Source of the DNA: Herbidospora solisilvae
GTDB lineage: Bacteria > Actinomycetota > Actinomycetes > Streptosporangiales > Streptosporangiaceae
NCBI RefSeq assembly: GCF_009901565.1
Contig: NZ_WXEW01000009.1
Location: 310,001-374,000 of the forward strand
Reading direction: 5' to 3'
Length of the DNA: 64,000 nucleotides
Numbering within the stretch: position 1 is the first letter of the stretch; each line of letters starts with the position of its first letter. Positions 1 through 9,348 of this stretch are shown one piece after another. The notes beneath the pieces are model-generated. The model was given only the letters and a program-made list of their open reading frames with translations. It made no database searches and was not told where the DNA came from. A program made the position numbers and the translations under genes.

Positions 1-2
1 AC

Positions 3-137
3 GGGGACGCGGCCCTGCCGATCGTCGACCGGATCGCCGGGCGATACACCGGCGAGCCGTATGACATCCGCGAGGGTCTGGTGGCCTTCCTCGTACAGCC
101 GGAGGTCTGCTGGGCCCGCGACTACACCGCCGAGTAG
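3..137 (+). CDS. C-terminal end of a PPOX-like flavin protein (partial)
   Basis: Only the last 44 codons are present; the gene enters from the left edge and ends at TAG 135-137. The readable tail contains an IAGRY segment and an FLVQPEVCWARDY ending. That R..P..V..W pattern resembles the end of small pyridoxamine 5'-phosphate oxidase-like split-barrel proteins, which bind FMN or F420. The family call rests on a short tail and is weak. Five bases separate its stop from the convergent SGNH hydrolase. Confidence 0.4.
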   Translation, partial: GDAALPIVDRIAGRYTGEPYDIREGLVAFLVQPEVCWARDYTAE

Positions 138-141
138 GTCC

Positions 142-1296
142 TCACCGTCGTGAGGCGAAGGGACCCTCCGGGGCGAAGGCGTAGTCGGCGAACCGCTGGC
201 CGATGAGCTGGTGCGTGGCGGTGTCGGGGTGGAGCGCGTCGGGGAGGGGGTGCTCCGCGGCGTCCATCTCTCCGTAGAGCGCGGTCCCGTCGAGGTAGTG
301 GAGGTTCGGGTCGTCACCGCGCCGCTCGACCAGGGAGGCGAGCGCGTCGCGGATCACCCGGAGCGTGAGGCGTCCCAGCTCACGGTCTCCGGGCCGGCCG
401 GTCGCGGTGAAGCGGACCTGGTCGGTGCCCAGCGTCGCCGGGTCCACTGCTCCCGGTCCCGGGGTGTCCTCGTGGATGGGACACAGGATGGGGGAGATCA
501 CCATAAGCGGTGTGTCGGGGTGTCCGTCGCGGATGGTGTCGAGGAAGCCGTGGACGGCGGGGACGAAGGCCCGCAGCCGCATGGCGTCGAGGTTCACGAC
601 GTTGATTCCGAGCTTGACGCTGATCAGGTCTGCCGCGGAGTCACGTATGACGCGGGCGGTGAACGGGTCGACCAGCGCGCTTCCGCCCAGGCCGAGGTTG
701 TGCAGTTCGACGCCGGCGCGTCGGGCCGCGACGACGGGCCAGATCTGAGTGGGTGCGCTCGCGTTCGAGCCGTGGCTGATCGAGCTGCCATGGTGGACCC
801 ACAACGGGCCCTTCGCGTCGACGGGACGGACGGGCTCGTCCGTCCGCAACTCGACGAGCTCAAGCCCCTCATTGTGCGGCAGCCAGATCTCGATGTCCTT
901 GTCACCGGGGCTCAGACGCTGGAACGACACCGTGTGTGAGGGACCCGGCCGGAACCGCGTCGCCCCCGTTTCGAGGTCGACTTCCACGAGATCGCCGTCG
1001 GCCAGTCGTACCTCCTCGACCCGTTCTCCGTCGACGACGAGATCGACCCCTCCGCGCGGGCGATCCGCGCCCCGATAGGCGACCCGGGTGGGATGCACGA
1101 CCAGTTCGATCGTCCGCGCCACGGTCGTGAACGCGAGACGGGCGCCAGAGGGCTGCGCCTCCATCATCGACAACTGCGGATCCGGGAACTGTTCGCGCAC
1201 CCGTCCGGGCAGCCGGTGGAGTCGGACGCCTCGCGGGGTGCGTTCAAGCTCGGCCACCCCCCGGACGAGCCGGTCGTCGAAGGCGGTGGTGATCAC
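142..1296 (-). CDS. SGNH/GDSL-family esterase
   Basis: This 384-residue protein has an N-terminal beta-sandwich-like half (about 1-160) and a C-terminal SGNH hydrolase half. The block I nucleophile appears as GSSISHG, with Ser near residue 172, instead of the usual GDS. Block II is the NLGLGGS glycine, block III the KLGINVVN asparagine, and block V the DALHPD Asp-His pair near residue 355. Such enzymes hydrolyse esters of carbohydrates or lipids. No signal peptide is seen, so it is probably cytoplasmic. Its ATG overlaps the stop of the upstream TetR gene by four bases, so the pair is translationally coupled and the hydrolase is probably controlled by that regulator. The substrate is unknown. 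Confidence 0.8.
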   Translation of the reverse strand: MITTAFDDRLVRGVAELERTPRGVRLHRLPGRVREQFPDPQLSMMEAQPSGARLAFTTVARTIELVVHPTRVAYRGADRPRGGVDLVVDGERVEEVRLADGDLVEVDLETGATRFRPGPSHTVSFQRLSPGDKDIEIWLPHNEGLELVELRTDEPVRPVDAKGPLWVHHGSSISHGSNASAPTQIWPVVAARRAGVELHNLGLGGSALVDPFTARVIRDSAADLISVKLGINVVNLDAMRLRAFVPAVHGFLDTIRDGHPDTPLMVISPILCPIHEDTPGPGAVDPATLGTDQVRFTATGRPGDRELGRLTLRVIRDALASLVERRGDDPNLHYLDGTALYGEMDAAEHPLPDALHPDTATHQLIGQRFADYAFAPEGPFASRR

Positions 1297-1880
1297 GGTC
1301 GTTCTCCTTCGGAGGGCGCGGGCCAGGCCCGCAGAGCGGCGTCGAGCGCGTCGATGATCCGATGCCAGGAGACGGCGGCGGACGGCCGGCTGTGAGCGAA
1401 GCCGCCGTTGCGCTCGATGCGGAGATAGCCGTTGACAGTGCTGCCGATGAACCGCACGGCGTGGACGTGCTCGCTCTCCGGCAGCGGATAGCCGCGGAGG
1501 ACCGCGGCGGTGAGGGCGACGATGTCGCGCGCGCCCGCCGACCGGGCTGCCTCCTCACCCACGGGGCGCTGCAACGCGTCCCAACGGCCCGGCGATTCGC
1601 GCGCGTAGTCGCGATGCGCGTCGGCCAGCGCCTCAAGGGCTGACCGTTCGGCCCGTCCCGCCACGGCGACCGACACACGGCTCGCCAGTTCGGTGAGGGC
1701 GAGGACGGTCACACCCTCCAGCAACGCGTCGCGGTCCTTCACGTGTGAATACAGGCTGGGGCTCCGCACTCCGAGCCGGCGGGCGACGGCTGACAGCGTG
1801 ACCGAGTCGAATCCCGTCGCGTCCGCAAGGTCGGCGGCCGCCTCGACGATCGAAGCCACCGTCAATGGGGTTGCCTTCAT
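1293..1880 (-). CDS. TetR/AcrR-family repressor
   Basis: This 195-residue protein has an N-terminal helix-turn-helix (about 5-52) with the typical segments TLSAVARRLGVRSPSLYSHVKD. The remainder is a helical ligand-binding domain ending in a WHG-like C-terminal region. It lies first in a two-gene unit with the SGNH hydrolase (ATGA overlap). A perfect inverted repeat 15 bases upstream of its ATG is the obvious binding site, so autoregulation of the unit is likely. The inducing ligand cannot be read from the sequence. Confidence 0.85.
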   Translation of the reverse strand: MKATPLTVASIVEAAADLADATGFDSVTLSAVARRLGVRSPSLYSHVKDRDALLEGVTVLALTELASRVSVAVAGRAERSALEALADAHRDYARESPGRWDALQRPVGEEAARSAGARDIVALTAAVLRGYPLPESEHVHAVRFIGSTVNGYLRIERNGGFAHSRPSAAVSWHRIIDALDAALRAWPAPSEGERP

Positions 1881-1894
1881 GTCATCACGATATA

Positions 1895-1920
1895 CCTAAT
1901 GCTATTAGGCTTTGTCCTAA
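1895..1920. promoter_or_regulatory. TetR-type operator, overlapping inverted repeats
   Basis: CCTAAT-GCT-ATTAGG (1895-1909) is a perfect 6-bp inverted repeat. The second arm is reused in TTAGG-N6-CCTAA (1905-1920). It lies directly upstream of the TetR gene, where an autoregulatory operator is expected. The three half-sites could bind more than one dimer. Confidence 0.65.
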
Positions 1921-1921
1921 A

Positions 1922-2332
1922 CTAAGTAGGCATCGCGGTCGAGCATGAGTTCCTCGACTTTAGGGGCCATCGGGAACGGTCCCGGTTAAGGCGGGAACCC
2001 ACCTGTTCGACCAGCTTGTCCACCCGGCGGGTCGAGACTCCCAGCAGATAGCTGTGGCGAAGAGGCCGATCAGCGCCTGCCCCGCGCGTCGTCGTTCCAG
2101 CAGCCAGTCGGGGAAGCAGGAGCCTTGGCGCAGCTTCGGGATCGCCAGCTCGGTCGTCCCGGTGCGGGTGTCCCACTCGCGGGTGCGGTAGCCGTTGCAG
2201 GAGTTGACGCGCTCGTCGCTGCGTTGCCCCTATCCGGCTCCGCAGGCGGTGCCGGCCTGGGCCGACATCAAGGCCTCGGCCATCGTCTTCACCATGGATC
2301 GCAACACGTCCGGGTCACTGGTCTGAAGCTGG
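1922..2332 (-). pseudogene. IS256-family transposase remnant (N-terminal part)
   Basis: On the minus strand, broken frames spell typical Mutator/IS256 transposase text: VRSMVKTMAEALMSAQAG, then NGYRTREWDTRTGTTELA, IPKLRQGS, FPDWLLERR, LLGVSTRRVDKLVEQVG. An in-frame stop near 2230 and a frameshift near 2070 break the gene. The catalytic C-terminal half is missing. The remnant fuses on the right to the tail of an unrelated plus-strand gene, so one deletion endpoint lies near 2325. Confidence 0.75.
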
Positions 2333-2493
2333 CTTTCGACGCCCAGTACGTCGACAAGGTGAAGCACCTCGCCTACGAAGAGGAGGTCGCGTTCACCAGG
2401 ATCGATCCCGAGGACATCATGGGGGCGTGGACCTCGGGCAAATGGGGTAGTCCTGACAAGTTCTTACAGAATCCCAACTTCGGACCACGATGA
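2326..2493 (+). pseudogene. C-terminal stub of a probable ADP-ribosyltransferase-like toxin
   Basis: About 55 codons remain in frame, ending at TGA 2491-2493, and the 5' part was replaced by the IS256 relic. The readable text includes KHLAYEEEVAFTRIDPEDIMGAW. An E-x-E followed by V-A-F and an IDPEDI(M/V)GAW tail resembles the C-terminal ExE end of scabin/pierisin-like ADP-ribosyltransferase cassettes found on polymorphic toxins. This is an inference from a short tail. The stop overlaps the next ATG by ATGA, the arrangement usual for toxin and immunity genes. Confidence 0.4.
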
Positions 2494-2900
2494 AACTGAG
2501 ATCACTGCGCATCATCGATCCGAAAGACCAGCGCCGGCGCCCCTGCGTAGTGGTCCTCCGGCGGCGACGTGACACGTACACGATCACGCTCGTGACCCCC
2601 ACCGAGAAACCGGTCACCTTCAGCAGCACCACCGACTACGAAGAGGTCCTGCTGCCGCTGAGACGAGCGCTGGAGTCGCGCGGGCTGCGGCTCCTGTGCA
2701 ACAGGTTCCGGAGGAACGCGTTCGTCTCCTCGATGGCCCGGCAGATGAGCGACGGCCTTGGTTGTTATCTCGTCCAGCCGGGAGAGCCCGTCCGGCCGGA
2801 CACCGTCGTGTCGTCGCTGGGCTCCGCCCCGGCCGAGGATGTCGTATCGGAGGCGGAGCAGGAAGAGTTCATCCGACTGTGGATCGACAGTTGCAACTGA
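2490..2900 (+). CDS. Small cytosolic protein, candidate immunity protein
   Basis: This 136-residue protein has no signal peptide or membrane segment and belongs to no family I recognise. It has a basic N-terminus (MKLRSLRIIDPKDQRRRP), a predicted beta-rich first half and an acidic C-terminus (EDVVSEAEQEEFIRLW). Its start is fixed by the ATGA overlap with the truncated upstream toxin-like frame. That position and size suggest an immunity protein for the lost toxin, but the sequence alone does not prove it. A hairpin follows 13 bases after the stop. Nothing convincing is seen between that hairpin and 3254. Confidence 0.6.
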   Translation: MKLRSLRIIDPKDQRRRPCVVVLRRRRDTYTITLVTPTEKPVTFSSTTDYEEVLLPLRRALESRGLRLLCNRFRRNAFVSSMARQMSDGLGCYLVQPGEPVRPDTVVSSLGSAPAEDVVSEAEQEEFIRLWIDSCN

Positions 2901-2913
2901 CCGCCTGATCCCT

Positions 2914-2941
2914 GGGCCGCGACCCCATCGCGTCGCGGCCC
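2914..2941. terminator. Hairpin terminator after the immunity-like gene
   Basis: GGGCCGCGA (2914-2922) pairs perfectly with TCGCGGCCC (2933-2941) across a 10-base loop. It lies 13 bases after the stop at 2900. No T-run follows, which is common in actinomycete terminators. Confidence 0.55.
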
Positions 2942-3254
2942 GGCACAGTTCCCACCCCTGCGGTACGGGCCGGCAGGCACCCAGGCCGTGGATGCGGCGC
3001 TGTTACTCGCATGGCCATCATGGGCGCCGCGCAGGACGCGCCATCGCGTCCAAGACATCGAGCGGAGGGGTGCTCGCCGACCAATGGTGAGGCCGAGCGG
3101 CTGGGAGTGGATCCGGATGTTCGCGCCGCCTACGGTCAGCGGGAGCAGACACAGCGATCATCTGCGGTTGGTGGCTCGCGCAGGAGGGTCGCCTGCTCGG
3201 CGCGCGTGCTGGAAGACGTTCGTCTTACGGTGCGGCGCAGCGGCGGCACGGCTG

Positions 3255-3880
3255 TCAACTCCGTCCCACCACCCCGCGGCGCCCGAACAGGCCGTCGATC
3301 ACCAGGAACGCCGCCAGCGAGATCCCCATCATCGGCACGAAGACCCCGGCCGCGACGGTGAGCAGGCCCAGTGGCGCCAGCAGGGTCCAGGGCACCCGCC
3401 GCCGGCCGCCCGTGGGTACGGCTTGCCGAAGCCGCGGGGCGGCCGCCGGAGCCACCACATGCGGTAGCCGAGCAGGATGAGGGTGATCAGGCCGATGGCC
3501 AGCGCGGCCAGCAGGATCTGGTTGGCCAGGCCGAACAGCAGTCCCATCTGTCCGTCGATGCCCCACCGGATCAGCTCGGCGACCTGGTCCAGGCGGGTGG
3601 GTGCGGCCGTGTCGATCTCCTTGACGAGGTAGGGGGCGCCGGGCTCGCCGGGCCAGACGATCTCCAGCGGACCGGACAGTCCCTTGGCCGCGGCGGCCTG
3701 GGCGACGCGGTCCACGCCGACGTCGGCCGTGGCAGCGTGGTTGCCGGCCGGGGTGCTGATCGACGGAGTGGTCGTCCAGCCGAGCGTCGCGCTCAGGCTG
3801 GTGATGGACAGGAGCAGCAGGCCCAGCACCGCCCACAGGCCGACCGAGCCGTGCCAGGACAGCGTGCGGCGTGGGCTGCG
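3255..3880 (-). pseudogene. PepSY-associated membrane protein, truncated and frameshifted
   Basis: The minus strand encodes RRTLSWHGSVGLWAVLGLLL, a periplasmic-type stretch, then GIDGQMGLLFGLANQILLAA and ALAIGLITLILLGYRMWWLR, the signature of PepSY-TM proteins. These are multi-pass inner-membrane proteins often linked to iron or redox chemistry. A frameshift near 3400 moves the last part (FVPMMGISLAAFLVIDGLFG) into another frame. The N-terminal half upstream of about 3880 is gone and is replaced directly by a MarR fragment on the other strand, which marks a deletion or recombination junction. Confidence 0.7.
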
Positions 3881-3926
3881 GGTGGCGCGCTGGGGGAGGA
3901 GGGGATCGCGCCGGTTGCGGCGGCGC

Positions 3927-4223
3927 CGCGTGGTCCATCAGCAGCACATCGCGACCCGCCTGCAACTGGAGAAGAGCAGTGCCAGCCGTCTGCTGGCCAG
4001 CCTCGGGCTCACCGCCGAAGGCCATGCCATCGCCGATCACATCGAAGAGCACCTACGTGAACGCCATGCCCAGATCCTGGCCCGGCTCGACGATTCGGAG
4101 CGCGCCGCCCTGGCTATCGGGATCTCCGCCCTGGCACGCGCGATGCGGGAAACCACGGCGCACGCCGACCGAGAAACCGCCCGCCACTCCCGTGGCCAGG
4201 AGCGGAGCACCTTCATGCGCTGA
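3927..4223 (+). pseudogene. MarR-family regulator remnant
   Basis: About 98 codons are left, with QLEKSSASRLLASLGLTAEGH and then a long helical tail (LARLDDSERAALAIGISALA). In intact MarR proteins the recognition helix is followed by a beta wing before the LTAEG segment. Here the wing is missing, so there is an internal deletion as well as loss of the N-terminus. The stop is TGA 4221-4223. Confidence 0.6.
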
Positions 4224-4256
4224 TCACGATCTGACTGCCGCTGGGCGCCGGTGTCG

Positions 4257-5126
4257 TCACCACGGGCGTGTCTCCGATGCCGGCCCCGGGTCACGATGAT
4301 GCGTGCCAACTGCTCGTGAACACCGCCTGGGCGCCGGCGAGCGGGCCCTGCTCTGCTCCTGCCCCGTCTGACGCGTCGCCGGAAGCTCCATGGTGACGCG
4401 GAGGCCGCCCTGCGGGCCCGGTTCGGCGCGGACCCGGCCGCCGTGGGCCGAGGCGATGGCGGCGACGATGGGCAGTCCCAGGCCGACCCCGTCGCTGGAG
4501 CGGGTGCGATCAGGCTGGTGGCGCCGGAAGGGCTGGAAAAGCTCCGCTACCTGCTCCGGCTCGATCCGGTTCCCCGAGTTGACGACGACCAGCTCGGCGC
4601 CGTCCCGTGTGGGCCGCAGGACGACGTCCACCGTGCCATCCGCGCGGTTGTGTCTGACCGCGTTGGTCACCAGGTTGACGAGCAGCGCCTCGATCAGGAT
4701 CGGGTCACCGGCCACGGTGGCCGGCTCCAGGTCGGCCCGGACGTCCACGTCCGGGGGAGGGGTCACCGCGTCGAGCACGTGCCGGGCGAGCCGGGCCAGG
4801 TCCACCGATTCCTCTCCCGGCGACGCGTGCTCGGCATGGGCCAGCAGAAGGAGGCGTTCGACGAGCTGCTGGGTGCGGACGGTCTGGGTCAGCGCGCGTT
4901 CGCTCGTCTGTCGCATGTCGGCGAGCGTGGCCCCGGGGTCGTCCAGCCCGACCTCCAGCACAGTCCGCTGGTTGGCGAGGGGAGTCCGCAGCTCGTGGGC
5001 GATGTTGGCGATGAGGCGCCGCTCCTCGTCGAAGGCGTGCTGGAGCCGGGCAAGCATGGCGTCGAAGGTGTCGGCGAGCTCGCGCACGGACGCACTCGGC
5101 CTGGGGCCGTTGCTCGCGCAGGCCAC
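4257..5126 (-). pseudogene. Sensor histidine kinase lacking its sensor half
   Basis: The 289 readable residues hold the end of a HAMP-like linker, the HisKA box ANIAHELRTPLAN with its phosphorylatable His near residue 44, the N box LVNLVTNAVRHN and the G box DGVGLGLPIVAAI. These cover the whole catalytic core of a two-component kinase. The membrane sensor region and natural start are missing: upstream sequence switches at about 5118 into the tail of a serine hydrolase on the other strand. No response-regulator gene is adjacent. The C-terminal extension after GLRVTMELPATRQ is arginine-rich and may be read-through past the original end. Confidence 0.7.
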
Positions 5127-5376
5127 GACCGCCCAATCGGCGGGCGGACCGCCGGAGAACGTGCCGTACGGATGGTTGTTCTGGGTGTGCCGGACCGCTG
5201 GCCGTTTCGCCTATATGGCTGCAGGCTGGGCCGGGCAGTATGTGCTGGTCGTGCCCGAGGAAGCGCTGACCATCGTGGTCACGGGCGAACCCGAAGGGTT
5301 GCACCCCGGCTCGGGAAGCGGGCTGACCGTCGCCCGTGACCTGGCCGCCGCGCTCGTCGCCGAACAGGCCCGGTGA
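5119..5376 (+). pseudogene. Tail of a beta-lactamase-family serine hydrolase
   Basis: The last 85 codons read YGWLFWVC, YMAAGWAGQYVLVVPEEAL, TIVVTGEPEG and end in an alpha-helical tail. This is the C-terminal signature of class C beta-lactamase-like serine hydrolases. The catalytic SxxK and YxN motifs lie in the missing N-terminal part. The fragment abuts the truncated histidine kinase head-on, so both genes were cut by the same rearrangement. Confidence 0.6.
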
Positions 5377-5481
5377 CCGCCGCCACCAGCCAAGGACCGC
5401 CCCTGCTGCGCCCTGCCGATCACGAATCCCCGCCTGATGCACGGGCCTGGCCGCGGAGGTGCCCGGTTCCGCCCGAACGGC

Positions 5482-6993
5482 TCAGCCGGATTGGAAGAGG
5501 CGGTCCAGAAGACCGAGGTACGAGCGAAGGTGCCCTCTGTTGAGGAGCTCGTGGGTCAGGACGGAGATCAGGAGGTCGGTCGCGAGGTCGGCCGCCGGGA
5601 TGGACTCACCGCGTAGGGTCACCAGGCTCGCGGTGGCGGAGGCGAACCAGTCGGCTCCCTCGTGTCCGGTGAGGCCGAGGATCCATGCGACGTGCGCCGG
5701 AGCGAGCGGGCGACCCTGCTGTCGTTGCAGGTGGAGGAGCGCGTCCGCGTACCTCGACCGCTCGATCGCCGTCGCGAACTCCGGGCCGCCGATGGCACGC
5801 AGCAGCGTTCCGCAGACGAGCGACAGATCGAGGTCGTGGGCGCCCTCGGAGCTCCGGATGAACGCCGCCCCCTTGCGGTAGCGGCCGTTGAAGTACGACC
5901 ACACGATCGACCCCGCCAAAGTGGCGGGCGACGACCGGCGCCGACACGCATCCGGAGACGCATTGGGAGTCGGCCAGCATCCGTGTCCAGGCCGTCGAGA
6001 CGCGGTGGTCGCCGTGTTCGGCCAGACGCACCAGCCACACGTTCGGCTCGGTGAAGACCAGGTCGCTCGGGACGGTCAGCAGGTCGTGACTGAAGTAGGC
6101 GATCTGAGAACCGATCCGGCACGCCTCACAGGCGTCCTCGAAGAACCGGCGCAGGTCTCCCTCCGCGACGGTGCCGTGAATGGCGTACAGCCAGCCCTCC
6201 CACATGTTGTAGATCCCGCTGTCCATCCACCTCCACGGCCGGTAGGAGCCCACCGTCACCCGCGCCCGAAGGAGGGCGGCCGTCCCGGATGAACGCGTTG
6301 GTCAGGACGAGGCCGCGCGTGATGTGGGCGGGCACCACGGAGATCCACTCCCCGAACAGGCGCCTCGAAGGGGAAGCTCTCCTCGTCGCGCCCGGCCTCG
6401 TCATACCAGGTCTCCGAGGTCACCGCGGCGCTCATGACGGCCAGCAGCGCGGGGTCGCATCCCCGGTACATGGTCCAGACGAAGACCGACAGGGCCAGGT
6501 CGTTGACCCGCCCGAGGAGCTCCCCAGGGTCGGGCACGCCTCCCTTGGCCCGCACGGCCTCCACATACTGGGCGGCCACGCTCTGCCGCTCCACGCTCCG
6601 CCCCGCCGACAGGAGCATCCTGGTCACTTCTCCGCGCAACTTGTGGACGCGGTCACAAGAGGCAACCTGCTCCAGATGATCCCGGTACGTCACCTCGGAG
6701 ATCCGGCTGATGACAGGTGCGGCGTGCTCGACCGCGGACTTGTACTCCGCCCACGTCCAGGCCGGGTCGGCGACCGGCACGAGAAGCTCCAGCCCCTCGC
6801 CGAGCAGCAGCCCGTGAGCGCTCCGGTCACCAGAATGCGGCGGGGACTGCACACCGGCCAGAGTAGGCCATCCGATCCCGGCGGCGCCGCTCACATGGTG
6901 CTGCGTTCCCAGGCGGGCCAAGCCCGGTCGGCCGCGGTACGTAGCCGGGAGGGGGCATGGTGGCCGCCGATATGCCGGCGGGGGTTCGGTCAC
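5482..6993 (-). pseudogene. Large uncharacterised protein, multiply frameshifted
   Basis: Three minus-strand frames join into one protein of about 500 residues. The upstream piece (6993 to about 6370) has TWAEYKSAVEHAAPVISRIS. A middle piece has EWISVVPAHITRGLVLTNAF. The next (from about 6259) has MDSGIYNMWEGWLYAIHG. The last (5919-5482) has YRKGAAFIRSSEGAHDLDLS and ends RSYLGLLDRLFQSG. Frame changes fall near 6370, 6280 and 5920. I do not recognise the family; there is no signal peptide or membrane segment. Two overlapping genes with a GTGA junction at 6256-6259 are possible but explain the middle frame less well. Confidence 0.5.
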
Positions 6994-7090
6994 GGTGCCA
7001 CTGCGGTCGCGCGGATCGGAGGCGTTCGCCTGGCGAGCCCAGCCGTTCCGCGCGTTCGACAGCAGCGGGATGGTGGCATACGCGTCACTC

Positions 7091-8194
7091 CTATGGGGTC
7101 GCGAAGAACGCGTCTGCCCGTGTCACCACGTCGGCCGCCACTGCTGGGAGCAGGGTGAAGTGGTCGGCGCCGTCCACAGGCGTGTACGTCGCATCCACGC
7201 CGGCCCCCGCGAGCTGACCTGTCGTGATCTCGCTGAAGACGGCGGGGAGCGTGTCGGCGGTGCCATGGATGAGCTGGACCGGGCGGGTGTATCCGGTGAG
7301 CGGTGCCTCCTCCTCGGCGAACAGGCGGACGAATTCATCGCCGGCTGCGACCGGATCCTTCAGGATGTCCGCGTTGGTCAGCCCGGCGACGGCCGCGACC
7401 ATCTCGTCCACGCAGAGCCGCCCGGCCAGACCGATCAGCTCCAGGCCTTTGCGGGTGAACCAGCGGGCGGGCCGGAAATCGTGGGTGATCGGGAGCGCCC
7501 GCCCCGAGTAGGGCACGACGAAGCTGGCCGCTCCGGCCGGGTCGCGTACAAGGGGCGAACCGACCTGGAGCTGCCACTGGGTGAAAGGCGCCAGGGCGAT
7601 CGTGCCTTTGGCCGCCAGTTCGGGCGCGTAGGAGGCGGCGAGCGCGCCGGACCAGAGCGCGGCGTGCCCGCCGAGCGAGTAGCCGACCGGCAGCCAGGAC
7701 CGCGACACCGGCCCCAGCCTCCTGGCCGCACGGACAATGTCGATCATCGCGTACGCCGCCGAGGGGCCGTCCACGCCCGGACTTTCTCCCGGTGTGCCGA
7801 TGCCCTGGAAATCGGTGACGGCCACCGCGTACCCGGCTCCGATCAAGGCTTCCTGGAGAGTGCGTTCCCAGAGGGCGCCGCCAGTGCGGGAGACCGCGCA
7901 GGAGTCCGCCACCCCGCCGAAGCCGTGCCCGAAGCTGATCACCGGCCAGCCGCTCGCGGGTGGCCGGCCCCGGGGGAGCGAGATCGTGCCGCTGATCACC
8001 GTCGGTTGCCGGTTCCAGGCCGAGGACACGTACCAGACCCGCCACGAGGGGCCGGAACCCGCGAGCTTCAGGTTTCCGGTCAGCGCTTCGACCCGGACGA
8101 GGGCGCCTTGCCCGAGAGCCGAGGCACGGGCCGGTGAAACGGCGACGACGGCTGTGAACGCGAGCAGGGCCAGCAGTGCGCGAGCCAGACGCAT
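7091..8194 (-). CDS. Secreted alpha/beta hydrolase, secretory-lipase type
   Basis: This 367-residue protein has a cleavable signal peptide (about 1-26, ending ARASA). The core begins with an oxyanion-type FGHGFGG near residue 92 and a nucleophile elbow GYSLGG with Ser 173. A PVQLIHGTADTLP segment carries the acidic residue and a late DHFTLL carries the His. The order and spacing match the secretory lipase/esterase family, whose members cleave acylglycerols or other esters outside the cell. The gene stands alone. A broken relative with a GQSQGG elbow lies at 18.7-19.6 kb. Confidence 0.8.
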   Translation of the reverse strand: MRLARALLALLAFTAVVAVSPARASALGQGALVRVEALTGNLKLAGSGPSWRVWYVSSAWNRQPTVISGTISLPRGRPPASGWPVISFGHGFGGVADSCAVSRTGGALWERTLQEALIGAGYAVAVTDFQGIGTPGESPGVDGPSAAYAMIDIVRAARRLGPVSRSWLPVGYSLGGHAALWSGALAASYAPELAAKGTIALAPFTQWQLQVGSPLVRDPAGAASFVVPYSGRALPITHDFRPARWFTRKGLELIGLAGRLCVDEMVAAVAGLTNADILKDPVAAGDEFVRLFAEEEAPLTGYTRPVQLIHGTADTLPAVFSEITTGQLAGAGVDATYTPVDGADHFTLLPAVAADVVTRADAFFATP

Positions 8195-8218
8195 GGAGCC
8201 TCCGGGGCATCGGTCCGT

Positions 8219-8693
8219 TGGCTCAGATCATCACCCCGGCCCACCGGGCCCTGGCAACGCGCGGCGTTGTCCGCGCACGTCGGCTATGAACGCTTCAACC
8301 AGAGGACCTGAGATCAGGGGTTCGTCCCGGCAGGTGTGCGTCCAACGGAGGCGGGGCCTTCCGCGGCGCCGCCGGGCTTGGCGTGTTACTCAACGCGCAG
8401 CGCCAGGCTCGGGCACGGGCCATCGCCCTGGCGCTGACCGGCCTCACCCCGCAGATGACCAGGCTGCTGCAGATCGCGGAGCTCGGCCACCGCCATCGGC
8501 GGCTTCTACGACTTCAGCCCTGTCGAGCTGGAGGCGCCCTACGACGGCTATCGGTATCTGGTCATCGACAGCAACGGCCGGAAGGTCAACGTTCAGGGTG
8601 GCTCAGATCTTCGACTGACCGCAGCGCGATGAAGATCAGCAGTCACCGGGATTCGTCGTGCGCCGCGGTGGTCAGCGACAATCGTCATCTTGA
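8219..8693. other. Region without a supportable gene
   Basis: About 475 bases between the lipase start and the integrase relic. Short open stretches such as one reading YDGYRYLVIDSNGRKVNVQG (about 8538-8600, plus strand) look coding-like. They have no start, no recognisable family and no intact length, so they are probably decayed remains. Confidence 0.4.
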
Positions 8694-9254
8694 ATGACAC
8701 GATCGAACACCCCTTCGGCGCCACTCCCGGAGCGGCGAACGTGGTCTGCGGTCGCAGCGCGAAGGGCGGCGACGCAGGCGGCGACCGCAGGATGGTCTCC
8801 GGCGCCGCGGCGGCAGGCGATCCTGGTCCGGCGCCGGGCCCTCAGCGGCAGCAGGCGCACTCCCTCAGGCAGCCACCCGCTGACCGACCCGGTCGCCGCC
8901 TGGCGGGACTGGCTGCAACCCTTGGATCAGGCCGAACAGCACGGCGACGTCGGCATTCCAGGCGCTGCGGCGGGCGGCTGCCGCGTCGGATCGACCGGCA
9001 CGGCACCATCAGCCCCTCGCTGAACGTCATCGTCGGCGATCTCGCCGTCCGAGCCGGGTTCCCAACGCCGAGACGGTCACCGCACCCAGCCTGCGCGCTG
9101 GGGGAGCGACCGTCGCGTCGCCTACGCCGCCGGAGTGCCGGTCTCGGTCATCGCCGCACACGGCCGCTGGGCGCCGAATTCTCCAGTGGTGCTGGGCTAC
9201 ATCCGCGCGGTGGACCGCTGGCGCGACAACGCCATGCGCAACGTCGGCCTTTGA
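8694..9254 (+). pseudogene. Tyrosine recombinase (integrase) remnant
   Basis: The final part reads clearly after frame correction: a RAGGATVAYAAGVPVSVIA segment, then HGRWAPNSPVVLGYIRAVDR and a stop at 9252-9254. The HxLR-like motif, GHGRW-like box and catalytic tyrosine (LGYIRAVDRW) are those of phage-type tyrosine recombinases. Earlier text such as LTDPVAAWRDWLQ is consistent but shifted between frames. At least two frameshifts make it inactive. No attachment site could be identified beside it. Confidence 0.6.
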
Positions 9255-9348
9255 CCAGGGAAAACAGGATCAATCTCGGCTCGGCCACCCGGTCTCACCG
9301 ACGCCGGTCACCGCTTCGTTGTGTCAAAGGTCCGCGTTCGACAGACGC

